Assembly: GCA_025765595.1 (NCBI GenBank)
Contig: JAIVFH010000073.1
Location: forward strand, 1-64,000
DNA: 64,000 nt
Direction: 5' to 3'
From: Obelidium mucronatum
Lineage: Eukaryota > Chytridiomycota > Chytridiomycetes > Chytridiales > Chytriomycetaceae
Of this stretch, positions 10,110-20,149 are shown one piece after another. A model generated the notes under the pieces. That model had not been told where the DNA came from. It searched no databases and was given only the letters and a program-made list of their open reading frames with translations. The translations under genes were made by a program, and so were the position numbers. Positions within the stretch are counted from its first letter, which is position 1, and each line of letters opens with the position of its first letter.

Positions 10110-12385
10110 GGTACACTGCCATCCCTCAGAGTCAGCAACAACCCAAACAGACTGTCCATCCAGTTCTCTTTTGATGAGATCAAGAATGGCTTGTGGAAAC
10201 AGGCTCCTTACAAGACCTTGGATGACAAGAAGACCATCTTCATCTTAGAGTGATCTGCGAGAAGTCACCAAAGAACTCTGTCCTGACCTGCACCAAAGAG
10301 TCATGGAAACAAAAGGGTCTCCTAAAGAGCTTGTAGAGGAGGCCACTGAGGCATTGGACAAGATGTTGAGGTTTGGGTTTATTTGTTTGTGTTTGACAGG
10401 TGATCGCTGACACACCACTCCCAACCACAACAGATACATCAACTCCAACAACACATGGAAGCTAGTGTTTTTGGATAAAACCAAATGTACAGTCCACATC
10501 CCTGGGCTGAAGAACAAATCCCAGGCAGAAGTGTACAAGTGGATCAAAGACACAAACCAGGATTTGACAGCCCTGGAGGACCTCTGCTTCAGTGGGATCG
10601 TGGATATAGAAGGAAATCAATCCGAAAACGATGAGGAACGCGCAGCGGCGCTGGCAAAGTACATATATGGTGAGTCTGATTCATTTTGCTGTGATGCGCT
10701 ATTTGGCTCCGATTCGGAGCACGATTTGGAGCACGATTTGGAGCACGATTCGGAGCACAATTAGGAGCCCTATTCGGAGCTCGATTAGGAGCTCGATTAG
10801 GAGCCGATTCAGAGCAGTATTAGGAAACGATTCGGAGCGCGAATAGGAAACGATTCGGAGCGCGATTAGGAGCACAATTACACCCCTTTTAAGTTCTAAT
10901 AATCTAACCCTTTTTATTATTTTTTTATCTTTTAGCTAGAAAAGTTTCAAACAACAAGAACCATGTTGTTTTTGCTCCTACTCCTGCTGACACCAATGCC
11001 ACCAAGATTGCCAAGAAGGCTACTGCTTGTGCCACAAGACAACAGGCTGCTAATGAGGCTACGTCTGATAGTGAACCTGATATTCCTCCTATCAGCCAGC
11101 TTCCAGGCTTTGCTGCAGAAAACGAGCCTAGAAGAGCTATCAAGTCTAAAATTTCATTTCCACTCTTGGGATCTGATGATCCAATTGGTTTGGGTATTTA
11201 TAGTCTCATTTTTTTGATTGAATTACAAATATTTTATTTAATTATGTGATAGGATCTCCATCCAAGCAAGCTGGTTCTTCTTCCAATTCCTCAATTCCTG
11301 CAAGAACTTCTCCAAGTTCTTCAAAGGCTAATCCTACTCAAGCTCCTCCTGGTTCCGCTAAGACTACTCCTGGTGCTGACAAGACTGCTTCTGGTCCCTC
11401 ATCTGTTTCCCCCAAGACTTTGACCACTTCTGTTTCCAAGGCTACTACAGATCCCAAGGCCACTACAGATCCCAACACTGCTACAAATACTACTCCTGCT
11501 TCTCCATCTGGTTACCCAAAGAGTACCACTTCTGGTTCCAAGGCCACTACTGTTCCCATGGCTACTTCAGCTTCCAAAGTGTCCAAGGCAATGCCAGCTC
11601 CCAAGACAGCAGACAAGACAGCTGATTCCAGTTCCAAGCCAGTGCCAAAAACAGCTGTTCTCAAGCCAAGATCTGCTGGTGCCTCCAAGACTGCTTTATC
11701 CAAGTCAATGTCGCTCTGTAACTATTTTTGGTATTCATTTAGGAACCATCTTTGATCCATTTGCATCTTCTCCGTTGGTTAACTCTCCAGTTACATCAAT
11801 GTATGAAAAGCCAGGTTCTATCTCTTCCAAGCAACGCCGCCAAGTCCCCACGTCTGTTGCTGAAGTTGTTGCCAAAGCCAAAGGACGCACCGGCACCCAA
11901 GACAAGTTCATTAGTCAAGTGAAAGAAGTTGGTATCCGCTTTTCTTACCGGACGCAGGATCAAGAGCCACCAATGACCAAAACTCTTGCTGCTGCAACCT
12001 TGCCAAAGGAATTCCCCAACTTTGGAAATACTGTGGAAATTTTTCGGGCTTATGTTGGAGTCTACTTTGCTGATTTGGAATTCCAAAGAGTAAGTTTTTA
12101 TTTTAGTATCACTTCAAGCAATTTCTTTTAATAATCCTTTATTTATTATACTAGCTCTGTCCAAATACGTACACGAGCTGCTTTGACAAAGAAGATTGCA
12201 TCTTCTCTTACAGTGATGTTGGGAAGCACATGTCAAAGTTCAATGCAAGATTGGTCCCTAGGCATCAAATATATAGTTGGAATACTACAGGTTTTCAAGA
12301 TGTTGAAAAGTACTTTCAAGGGTGCCAGGAGGGAGTGTTGGCAAATTCTTGGAAGAGGCAACCTGTTCAGAAGAAAACCCAGTGA
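10110..12385 (+). CDS. Second gene of the KDZ-type element, unknown function
   Basis: A multi-exon gene. Supported exons: about 10453-10669, 10936-11189, 11252 to about 11715, about 11742-12089 and about 12154-12385, with introns 10670-10935 and 11190-11251 well defined. The 5' part (10110-10450) has coding-like pieces broken by a stop at 10243 and is not resolved; the splice near 11716-11741 is also uncertain. The protein begins with a segment containing VHIPGLKNKSQAEVYKW, has a long Ser/Thr/Pro/Lys-rich linker with short repeats (KATTDP), and a C-terminal domain (EIFRAYVGVYF ... NTTGFQDVEKYFQGCQEG) homologous in pattern to the protein at 13714-14300. No known domain recognised. Its position inside an element with clean ends makes it a transposon accessory protein by inference. 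Confidence 0.55.
10670..10935 (+). other. Intron of the second element gene, filled by the repeat unit
   Basis: Donor GTGAGTCTG and acceptor ATCTTTTAG flank 266 nt. Splicing joins KYIYG-type coding sequence in frame to the next block. About 10690-10875 is a tandem array of units such as GATTCGGAGCAC, GATTTGGAGCAC, GATTAGGAGCTC and GAATAGGAAAC, mostly in one orientation. It belongs to the same repeat family as the element's ends and as the intron on the other strand at 9308-9498. Confidence 0.7.
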
Positions 12386-12564
12386 TATTTTGAGTGTTGT
12401 TTTTCTTTGATACTTCTTTGATATTTCTTGGTTTTTTGGATTTATCTGGGTTTTTTTTGAATTTTTCTTGGATTTTTGGATTTTTCTTTGATTTTTGCAT
12501 AGTTGTATAAAAAAATTGTGTAAAATTTTATTTACCCTTTAAATGCATTTATTTTAGATGTTTT

Positions 12565-12820
12565 ACATTCAATAGTGCTAATAGGGCCCCAATAGGAGTC
12601 CTACTAGGAGTTGTATTAAAGCCATTTGGTTTCCAATTGGCAGAGCAAAATGCTATTAGGAGTCCTACTAGGAGCAGACAAATGCTACTAGGAGCAGTCC
12701 TATTTGCTCATTTGCAATTAGGAGTGCTACTAGGGCCCCTAACCGGCCCTGATTAGGCTCCGAATCGGACCAAATCCTAATCGGACCCCGAATCGCGCGT
12801 GCCGCTCGGACCCCGCGCTG
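12565..12820 (-). repeat. Right subterminal iterated array of the KDZ-type element
   Basis: Units of the type AATAGGAGTCC, CTACTAGGAGCAG and, next to the tip, AATCGGACCCCG run to the right end at 12820, in inverse orientation to the left array. The tip-proximal units contain CGG and the inner ones TAGG, mirroring the left end. Between the gene stop at 12385 and this array (12386-12564) the sequence is T-rich, with repeats of TTTTTCTTGGATTTTTGG, and has no gene. Confidence 0.75.
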
Positions 12821-12828
12821 GTCAACCT

Positions 12829-13130
12829 GTCATGTTAAGGGGGAGTTTGAGAGGGTTGGAGGCCAATTCCTTGTAGTTCTATTAATAGAAAAGGTGTTGC
12901 TACTTTGTTGAAATGGTTTGGGGTTTAAAAGGGGTTTTCTTAATTGTTCTATTTTTAGAAAATGGACAAGTTCAAGCTGTTATTTTGCTTAGAATTAAAA
13001 GAAAATGACTTGGAAACAAAAGCTGCTCCATGTTCCATTGATCACTCCCAAACAATACACAAAGGTTCAACTGTCTTAAGAAGAGTTTTTAACCCATGTA
13101 ATTATGTCACTTTTTTTTACTTAGTCACTT
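12829..13130 (+). repeat. Terminal-repeat-like module, copy B (right part)
   Basis: This continues the repeat whose first 21 bp lie at 7500-7520; the KDZ-type element sits between them. It aligns base for base with copy A over about 300 bp (purine tract, the TTCCTTGTAGTTCTATT segment, then TGTTCCATTGATC). Homology fades near 13130. From 13131 to 13355 I see no feature. Confidence 0.6.
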
Positions 13131-13355
13131 TTCCAGCTATTGAATCTTGAAGTAGCCACAACCTTGCCCTGTCAGGCTGAAAAAATGTTCAGACAGGATT
13201 CTTCTTCCAACAATGCAATTACTGGACAAAATCTGGAATCTCCAAGAGAAAAAAGTAGGTGCCAATGCCATTTAAGTAGTAATATTGCAGTCATGATGAG
13301 AATATGTTGGCCTTAATCTGGCTTTGTTGTATCAGCTTCAGCAGCCTCAGATTTT

Positions 13356-13535
13356 CAGTGTCCCCATAGCGAGCCGGACCTCGCGAGGCACTAACGGGCC
13401 GCTTAGCAGGCCGCTCACAACCTGTGGGCGACCCGCGTGCGAGCCGCTAACCAGTGGAAAGCCAGCTGCGTCGCAGTTAGTTCACAGGCCGCAAACCAGT
13501 TGACAGCCAGTGGAGAGCCAGTTGAAAGCTAGTCC
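13356..13535 (+). repeat. Left end of a second KDZ-like element, GC-rich subterminal repeats
   Basis: The sequence CAGTGTCCCCATAGCGAGCC resembles the tip of the complete KDZ-type element (ATAGCGAGCGGC core). It is followed by about 150 bp of GC-rich short repeats (AGGCCGC, GAGCCGCTAACC, CAGTGGAAAGCCAG, CAGTTGACAGCCAGTGG) unlike its AT-rich neighbours. A gene homologous to the second KDZ-element gene begins just inside. I could not find the matching right end or an 8-bp duplication of the flank. Confidence 0.45.
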
Positions 13536-13713
13536 TTACTTTATTTCAAAAATGGGAAGGAACAATGAGCAGAAAAGTTTTAAAACCATAACATATGTAT
13601 TTGAAGTAATAAACAAAATCCAAAGTAACCAACAATAAACAAAACAAAGAAAGGATGCGCGAAGTCGAAAATAACAAAATATTGAAGAAACAATAAATAA
13701 AAAAAAACCCCAA

Positions 13714-14300
13714 TCAGCGCTTTGCCTTCTTGCTTGCGCTTTCTTCCTGAAGCGGCTCCTGCCAATACGCCTTCTTGACATGTTGGTTGTTTGCAAAGGC
13801 CCAAACCACTGTGTACGTATCTGGTTTGCGCTGATGGCGGCTTTGCCCAGCCTTGTAGAAGTGCAGGTGGTTGAATGCTTGGATGAAGCTGCCAGAATTG
13901 TGGTTTTTGTCAGGAACACCAGTATGGAACGACAGCTTTTTGGTCCATTCAGCAAAATGACGTTTTGCTAATTCAAAAGTAAACGTCATTCCGCTGTATG
14001 TCGCGAAGAAGCACTTGTACTTCAAGAAGATCTATAGCAAAGTCAGAAAATGCAGATAACAATCAATAAACACACAATCACCTTTTTCATCTCCTCATTG
14101 TACAAGTGGAGCCCAATGTACGCATGTCCAGACTCCTTCTTGACAGGGATGTTGACCAACCCAGTCTCCTGCTTGACCATTGCCTTCCGTATGTTCCCTT
14201 CAGCCAACAACTTGCAGTAGATGATTGCATACTTCATCACATCATTGACTTGCTTCTCCTTCACACCTCCCGAACGTCCCGCTGGTCGAAAGGCAATCAT
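13714..14300 (-). CDS. Homologue of the KDZ-element second gene (C-terminal domain)
   Basis: Exons 14300-14082 and 14031-13714 join in frame through a 50-nt intron (GTGATTGTG ... GCTATAG). The product is about 178 residues, rich in basic residues, and ends KKAKR. Its core (HAYIGLHLYNEEMKKIF ... AKRHFAEWTKKL ... SGSFIQAFNHLHFYKAGQS) aligns in order and spacing with the C-terminal domain of the protein at 10110-12385 (RAYVGVYF ... VGKHMSKFNARL ... TTGFQDVEKYFQGCQEG). It lacks the long Ser/Thr linker. No known family recognised. Its place next to a KDZ-like element tip suggests a transposon accessory protein. The true start may lie further upstream in another exon. Confidence 0.5.
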
Positions 14301-14457
14301 AAGAGAAATGCCGCTTTAAATTTTCGTGTCATTCTAGAAGAGTCTCACAACAAAAATCATTAAAAATTAATTTTCTTCTTCCGGTGTTCAATAAAATCAT
14401 GTAAAGACCTACTAGCTCTTGATCTGCAACCTGCACTGCGAGAAAGCAAAGTGAACT

Positions 14458-14657
14458 TCACAAAAGCACTGAGAAGAGCCGGAATAGACCAACTGAGTGC
14501 TTCCCAACCATTGATTTTGCTGCTAAACATGACCTAGCAAGGCACAATGCTCACTTTCATTGTGGGTGCTGTGTTTGCAAAGTGGGCCGAAAATAAGCCC
14601 ACTTCACAAAAGCACTGAGAAGAGCCGGAATAGACCAACTAAGTGCTTCCCAACTAA
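14458..14657 (+). repeat. Pair of ~54-bp direct repeats
   Basis: A segment containing AAGCACTGAGAAGAGCCGGA and AGTGCTTCCCAAC occurs at about 14458-14511 and again at about 14603-14657 with one or two differences. The intervening 90 bp are unrelated. No gene was found in 14301-15200; the open frames there have no recognisable domain. Confidence 0.7.
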
Positions 14658-15200
14658 GTGTGCAGTCTTGAAAACCAAAGTAAACCACTGAAATGGGTCA
14701 AATTCCATAGCTCAGTTGTCCCTTCAGTTTCAGCACATCAAAAAGCAATCGCGCTTTTCCAATATTGAAATCCCCAACAATGGGGCAGCGTCCATGTTCG
14801 CCAAAATTCTTGCTCTTGTTTCTACATCAAACTCAAGCTGTCTCATGGTGCTATTTGCGGTGCATCAGCATTTGTTCAGTATTACGAATCTGAAGATAGT
14901 TCAAGAACGGACCCTATTTAAAATTGAGTCCAGTGCAAGATTTAATTGGTTTGAAAGATATAGAAATGGAAGTTTTGATGATTCCTGACTTTCATCGAAT
15001 TAGGAATGCAATAAGAATGGCGAGAAAGATGCCGTTGTGTATTATTTTCTACCTGACCTGCGATAATAAATATTTCATAAATACCGTTTATTTCAATCAT
15101 CATAAACATGTATTGAAAGAATGCGCATTTTTCACAAAATATATTGTTGCAACAAAGGAAACCACATTCATTTGTTGCATGATATGGCTGAGTGCAATGG

Positions 15201-15546
15201 AAACAGCTATGTACTTTTGTTCTACTACACCCCCTGAGGAAAAAAAATGTTTTAAAATATTTTTGGAACATTTTAAAATAGTATGGGCGGAATTTTTTAA
15301 AATGACGCCAACAAACGCATTTTGGGAGATTTTTGGGAAATATTCCAAAATATTTTAAAAGAAATAAAAAATATTTTTTAAGAAACAGCTACGTACTTTT
15401 GTTCTACTACACCCCCGGAGGAAAAAAAATGTTTTAAAATATTTTTGGAACATTTTAAAATAGTATGGGCGGAATTTTTTAAAATGACGCCAACAAACGC
15501 ATTTTGGGAGATTTTTGGGAAATATTCCAAAATATTTAAAAAGAAA
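15201..15546 (+). repeat. Tandem duplication, 182-bp unit, two copies
   Basis: 15201-15382 is repeated almost exactly at 15383-15546 (starting AAACAGCTATGTACTTTTG and AAACAGCTACGTACTTTTG). The second copy is shorter at its 3' end. The near identity of the copies points to a recent event. The unit is AT-rich, with TTTTAAAATATTTTT-type palindromes, and noncoding. Confidence 0.85.
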
Positions 15547-15559
15547 TAAAAAAAATGTA

Positions 15560-15987
15560 TAACATTTAAAAATATTTTTTATTTCTTTTAAATAAAGACT
15601 ACATTTATATCAATCTGATTTCTCACTGATTTTTGAATGCTTTCTTGAGGTTTCTCAGGGATTTCATGACTTTTTCCGTGAGATTTCGGTATGATTTTGT
15701 CTGTGTATCTGAGGAATTTCCAATCTCAGCGCCAAACCTTGGAGATTTCACGTAGAATTCTTCGATATTTTTTGAAGATTTATTGATGATATCTGATATG
15801 AAATCTGTAAGAAGTCCCAATGATTTCCCCAGGTCCAATTTGCTGTATATGAAAAATAATTTAAAATAATTGGAGGGAATATATTTAATTATTTCAAAAA
15901 ATAATTTAAAATAATTGGAGGGAATATATTTAATTATTTCAAAAAAAAACTCAACAAAGATTTAGAGTAAAGTAAAATGAAAGATTA
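15560..15987. other. AT-rich spacer with short direct repeats
   Basis: No gene is supported. A 50-bp segment (AATAATTTAAAATAATTGGA and following) is directly repeated at about 15852 and 15899, and a fragment with GATTATT...AAAGATTTAG is repeated at 15955-16010. This may include the 3' flank of the neighbouring hAT element. Confidence 0.5.
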
Positions 15988-18900
15988 TTAAAAAAAATCA
16001 CAACAAAGATTTAGCGTAAAATAAATTGAAAGATTATTCTCAGAAAAGAGTGCAAGGGATATTAAAAGAAAAATTATTTTATTCGAGGTTCCATCATCCA
16101 ATTCCTCGTCTGCAACACCATGAGAAGATTCTTGCGATTCCTCAGGATCGTTTCCATTATCATTGTTGCCTTCTTGTTGGCTTTGAGAGGCTTGACCTTC
16201 AGCAGGTGTCGGAAGAGCGGCATCGGCTTGACAAAATCCAAGGGACTGGTACCAGTCAGCCAGCATCTCGGCTTGCTCGGTTTTGTCCAGGGATCGACAA
16301 TAATTGAAGAAAATTGTGACATAGCTCCAGAATTCTCCATCGTACTTTTTTCCAGTCTTCGAATTTCCGTTGTTTAAAAATTTCGCGAAGAAAACCTACA
16401 GTAGGAAAATATGACTTATTTAACAACATAAACAACAAATACTCACCATTGACACAATTTGTTTCTCCCGAGTCTCCTCAGTCCTGGAGAATAAGGTGCG
16501 AACGGGGCGGGGTTGGGGTCGGGGTGGAAGTTGCCCGGAGTTTTCGGGGGCCGGGGCTCTAGTTTCCCCGCATCCCGCGGGGAAACCCCGTGAGGGTCTG
16601 AGATATGAGCGATGTGTCTCAAGAAACCTTGGGGATCCCTGGGGGTACCTTGCGGCTAAGTGTGGAACCAAAACATAAACAAAAAGAGCCTGTTTTATTC
16701 GAATAATAGCTCACAGAAAACATTCGCTCTACATTGACACTAGAAACTGGAGATGCAAAGAAGTCCCGAACCATTCTTTGCAACACTGGCATGTCAGTTT
16801 GGGCTTTCCAGAATGTCAAAGGATTCCAATGGCTGTGTGCAATTTCCCCAGTGAATGCCAAAGGGTCTGTAGCCAGATATTTGTCCAGTTCTGATTGTGT
16901 TCAAGCTGACGATTCATTTGTTGACGGGAACAATGGGTCTACAGCAATTGCAGTTAAAATAGGGGCCTCTGCAGTTGAAGTAGTATTGTTTGAGAATTTT
17001 TGTTAATAGTCTGCAAAGATTTCTTTGACGCAATTGCTTGCAAGCCAGGGGTCAACATAAGTTGAATTTGCTTCGATCCAAGCAAGCTTTCTGCGAGGGT
17101 CAAGAACTAGAGAAGTTTTAACAAGTAAAATAAATTAGAAAGCTAAATTACCAGTAGCAATCAAATAGGCGTCAGTGCTTAAAGTAATATCCTTGTATTT
17201 CCGCAGTTTCTCCAAGGCGTTTTGGGCTCCTTGTCTTAGGTACAAAGGGGCAGAGGCTGTATCATTGCCAACAGACTCCATTTGCTTCAGCAGGTAAACC
17301 ATCATTGGAATGGCTAGTTGAGCTACGGGCCTATCACCCTTTGACAGGCAAACAGTAGCATTGTAGAACGGCAAGGGGAATTTCTTCATTTGCTCAAAGA
17401 CAAGAAAATCTGCTGTTTGATAGACATGTCTTGGTGTGATTGAAAAGCCACACAGTATTTGGCATGTGTCTGTGGCTTTACGTTCCGTAGGATTGCATTT
17501 AAAGGGTCCCAAATAAGAAACAGGGGTTCCAGCATTTCATAGCATGAGTTCCACCAAGTTTTTACAGATTGAGGAATAATCTTGAATGGGATGTTTCGGG
17601 CCCGGCATTCTTTTTCTAATTCTGCCTGCAGCATGGGGCTGTTGCAGGCAACTGCTTGCAGCTTTTTTAACAAGTTGGGATATTAATGAAGGTTTGGAAG
17701 TGCATGACAACAAAATAGATTACCTTTTTGAAAAGAAGCCGTGTGTCATCGGGCACATTGGAGACTTTTGATGACAACGACGCCAACACAATGTCTTGAA
17801 CTTTGTGAATTAAAGCATTGAGTAATAATAACTAATAAAAAGACATACATTTATTACCTTCTCTTGAGTTTCATCCTTGTCAACTGAATCAGCAGGCTCA
17901 TCAGCACCTTCTTCGTCAGCGGTGTCAGTTTCAACAATGCTGTCCTCATCATCAAAATCATCCCCGCTATCTCCAACAGTAGCAAGTCCGCAGAGGCCAA
18001 ATATAGCATCAGTTACAGCAAGATTAATGATGTGAGGAAAGCATCAAGGTGTTGAACAGGGTCACGATTATCGTCTGTCACTTTGATTATTTAAAAAAAG
18101 AAAAAAGCAAAGAAAATGGAAAGAGACGAACAAAACCTGTTTTCGGCGCCACCAAATGGGCATATTCTGGGTTATTTCGCCATGTTTTGATAACTTCCCA
18201 AAATGACGAAATAAACGTATTGTTGTTTGATGCATTGTCGAGAGTGAAGGATTGAACTTTTTTGAGCAGATCAAGGGATATGAGCTTCACAATCAACTGA
18301 GAAGCCATGTTCATGCCACTGTGAAATTACGCATTAACGTGATAAGCCGTAAGTACCATGGTGGGTACATACCTGTGTGATCCAGTTAATGGCATAAACG
18401 CGAGAGTCACAGAATAATAGAAAAAATCAAAAGAGATCCATGAGCCTCGAGCTCCCATCAGTGCTGCTTTCATGAACATTGCCCAAACATCAGCAGCAAG
18501 GGCAACGTTTGAGTCCATGGTGTTGAAGTATATCTGTTGATTTGATTGTAAGTAACATCAAAGAATATAAACAACCAACCTTTAAAGCTGCAAGACATGA
18601 ATAGGAGGTTCTTGGCAGAACATTACGACGGTCCGTTGTTGCTGTCTCCAGAAAGCCAAGCTCCTTCGCTCCAGGACATAAGAAGGTTACCATTTGCATA
18701 GCTGTGGGTGTTTTAACGTAACGGAACGCCAGGTTGTTAGCCAAAAGGTTACGGAGTGTCATGAACCAATAATTTTCCAGTGTCAGCTTTTCAGGAAGGT
18801 ATGCTCGTTTTTTGAGGTGGCGGCGGATGTCTTCTTGACTGGATGCCATGCCGACATCCAAAGCAGTTGGAGTTGCTGCAGTCTTTTGCGGCTGTTTTAT

Positions 18901-19618
18901 CCCATGGGCCAAGGCGTGTTTCAGGAGCTCTTTTGTTGAGCCTCTTGCATCTGCCGCAACTGCCAAAAAAAAGGAGAAAATTTTTTTCAGATAAATAAAT
19001 AAACGGAAAAAGGGAAAACCAACCTTCCACACCACATATCGCCGTATCTTGCACTTTGAATTGACAAATGTAAGAAAATCGGTTTGATCCTCTCAAATCT
19101 GGTCGTGGTCGAATAAACTCTTTTGAAAAAAATTTCCAGATGACTGACGGTGTTTGTTTTCTAGATGCAGCAGAGGATTGAGCTTGAGCCTGGAAAACAC
19201 CTTCTTCAATTGCACTGCTGATCTGTGCCATCAGAGGTGTAGGTGTTGCAGTAGCTGTTGATTGTGCTGGGGATGTCAGAGGTTGGTTGTCGATAGTGTC
19301 ATCTTCAAACTCAAAGTCATTGCTGTCACTGGCGTTGCCTGCGCTGTCAGCCACCCTGGCTCTTTTTGAAGATTGGGTCAAAGTACGAGTATTGAATGTA
19401 GAAGGGAGAGAATTTCCAATGCTTGCTGCAGGATGTAGCGGGGGTCTCTGCAGTAGCTCCTGATTGTAGCCAGATCCGGATCCGGATCCTCTAGCACTGA
19501 TGCTCATAAACATCTCCTTCCTTTTTTGGGTTTCTGTGGCAGCAGCAGGGGCGTTGGTGGCCACGGTTTGAAAAAAGTTGCTCGGAGCAACTTCGGTCAT
19601 TCTGGAAGAGGAGGCCAT
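15988..19618 (-). CDS. hAT-family transposase, multi-exon
   Basis: From an ATG at 19618 the minus strand encodes an acidic Ser/Thr-rich N-terminus, an atypical BED-like segment (VIWKFFSKEF, then Cys residues, then LLKHALAHG after an intron ending at about 18961), a central RNase H-like region in several exons, the motif SVKTWWNSCYEML (near 17560, the usual TRWNS box with Arg changed to Trp), and the hAT dimerisation domain (NPLTFWKAQ ... SPVSSVNVERMFS, 16820-16710). Later exons (16496-16440, 16394 onward) continue the C-terminus and end in an Asp/Glu/Asn-rich tail. Splice sites are canonical where checked; the middle exons (17100-18500) are only roughly placed. I did not find terminal repeats or an 8-bp duplication. 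The altered TRWNS Arg may mean loss of activity. Confidence 0.75.
16497..16690. repeat. GC-rich insertion inside a hAT intron
   Basis: The intron between the dimerisation-domain exon and the next coding exon holds about 190 bp of GGGG/CCCC-rich sequence (GGGGCGGGGTTGGGGTCGGG, CCCCGCATCCCGCGGGG, AAACCCCGTGAGGG) in otherwise AT-rich DNA. A similar GC-rich stretch with GCGGGGCGGGGCTTG and AACCCCGTGACAACGGGG lies at 19990-20080. It looks like a small inserted repeat; no coding capacity. Confidence 0.5.
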
Positions 19619-19897
19619 TTTTAGTAAGTTGCTTGTTTGAAATTGAAAAGACAAAAATGAAAACCAAGTTACCGCAAGGGGGGACAAGCTACAACAAGGG
19701 TTTGTAGCAGGCCCAGATCATTCATTGGCAGAGCCAAAGAATGCAGCTGGCATAAGGGGAAACAAAGCAAAAACACAATCACCATTTGTAAAACATAATG
19801 TTGCATTTAATTCATTCATATCAAGTATATAATTTGTTAGCAAGTATGTTCATGTTCGTTGTATTCGTATAATGTCCACAACAATTAGTCAAAAGAA

Positions 19898-19972
19898 ATT
19901 GGGCAAAAGGAGGTTTCGAGCCCACCCCCTATCGCTTTGTGACATGCAGCGTCGCCACTCCACCACCCAACT
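19898..19972 (-). repeat. tRNA-like sequence (second SINE-head candidate)
   Basis: The minus strand has an A box TGGTGGAGTGG (19965-19955) and a B box GGCTCGAAACC (19922-19912), each within one base of consensus and at tRNA spacing. The T stem pairs at 4 of 5 positions. AGTTGGG at the 5' end can pair with CCCAATT (19904-19898), but only if about 5 extra nt are looped out, so the acceptor arm is not normal. The GC-rich stretch at 19990-20080 lies just upstream. A tRNA-derived SINE or tRNA relic is the best reading. Confidence 0.4.
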
Positions 19973-20149
19973 TTGGTTGCACTTTGGTTGCACTTTATAT
20001 TTCGGGGTACTTGAGGGTACGCGGGGCGGGGCTTGTTGTTACCCTTACCCCGAACCCCGTGACAACGGGGTAAGTCACCTTACTGGAGAATTGAGATCCA
20101 AATTTATGTTTTGATCATCCTCAAAGAGTTCCTTCTTTGCTTCGTCAAA

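Larger units (their letters stand above)
7521..12820. mobile_element. KDZ-type DNA transposon, complete, 8-bp target duplication
   Basis: The ends are CACGTACTATAGCAAGCGGC (left) and, read inward, CAGCGCGGGGTCCGAGCGGC (right), sharing GAGCGGCAC-type cores followed by GCGCGATTCGG. The insertion is flanked by GTCAACCT at 7513-7520 and again at 12821-12828. The same target exists once, uninterrupted, in the two other copies of the host repeat (1047-1054 and, minus strand, 21052-21045), so the duplication is real. An 8-bp duplication, CA-starting ends and a transposase with CxC clusters fit the Kyakuja-Dileera-Zisupton superfamily; hAT also makes 8-bp duplications but the protein here is not hAT. 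Two genes lie inside: the transposase (minus) and a second gene (plus), transcribed divergently from about 10060-10110. Confidence 0.8.

Noticed and set aside
7521..12820. hAT superfamily assignment for the 5.3-kb element on the basis of the 8-bp duplication
   Set aside because: The transposase shows CxC clusters and KDZ-type motifs and lacks the hAT dimerisation domain seen at 16710-16820.
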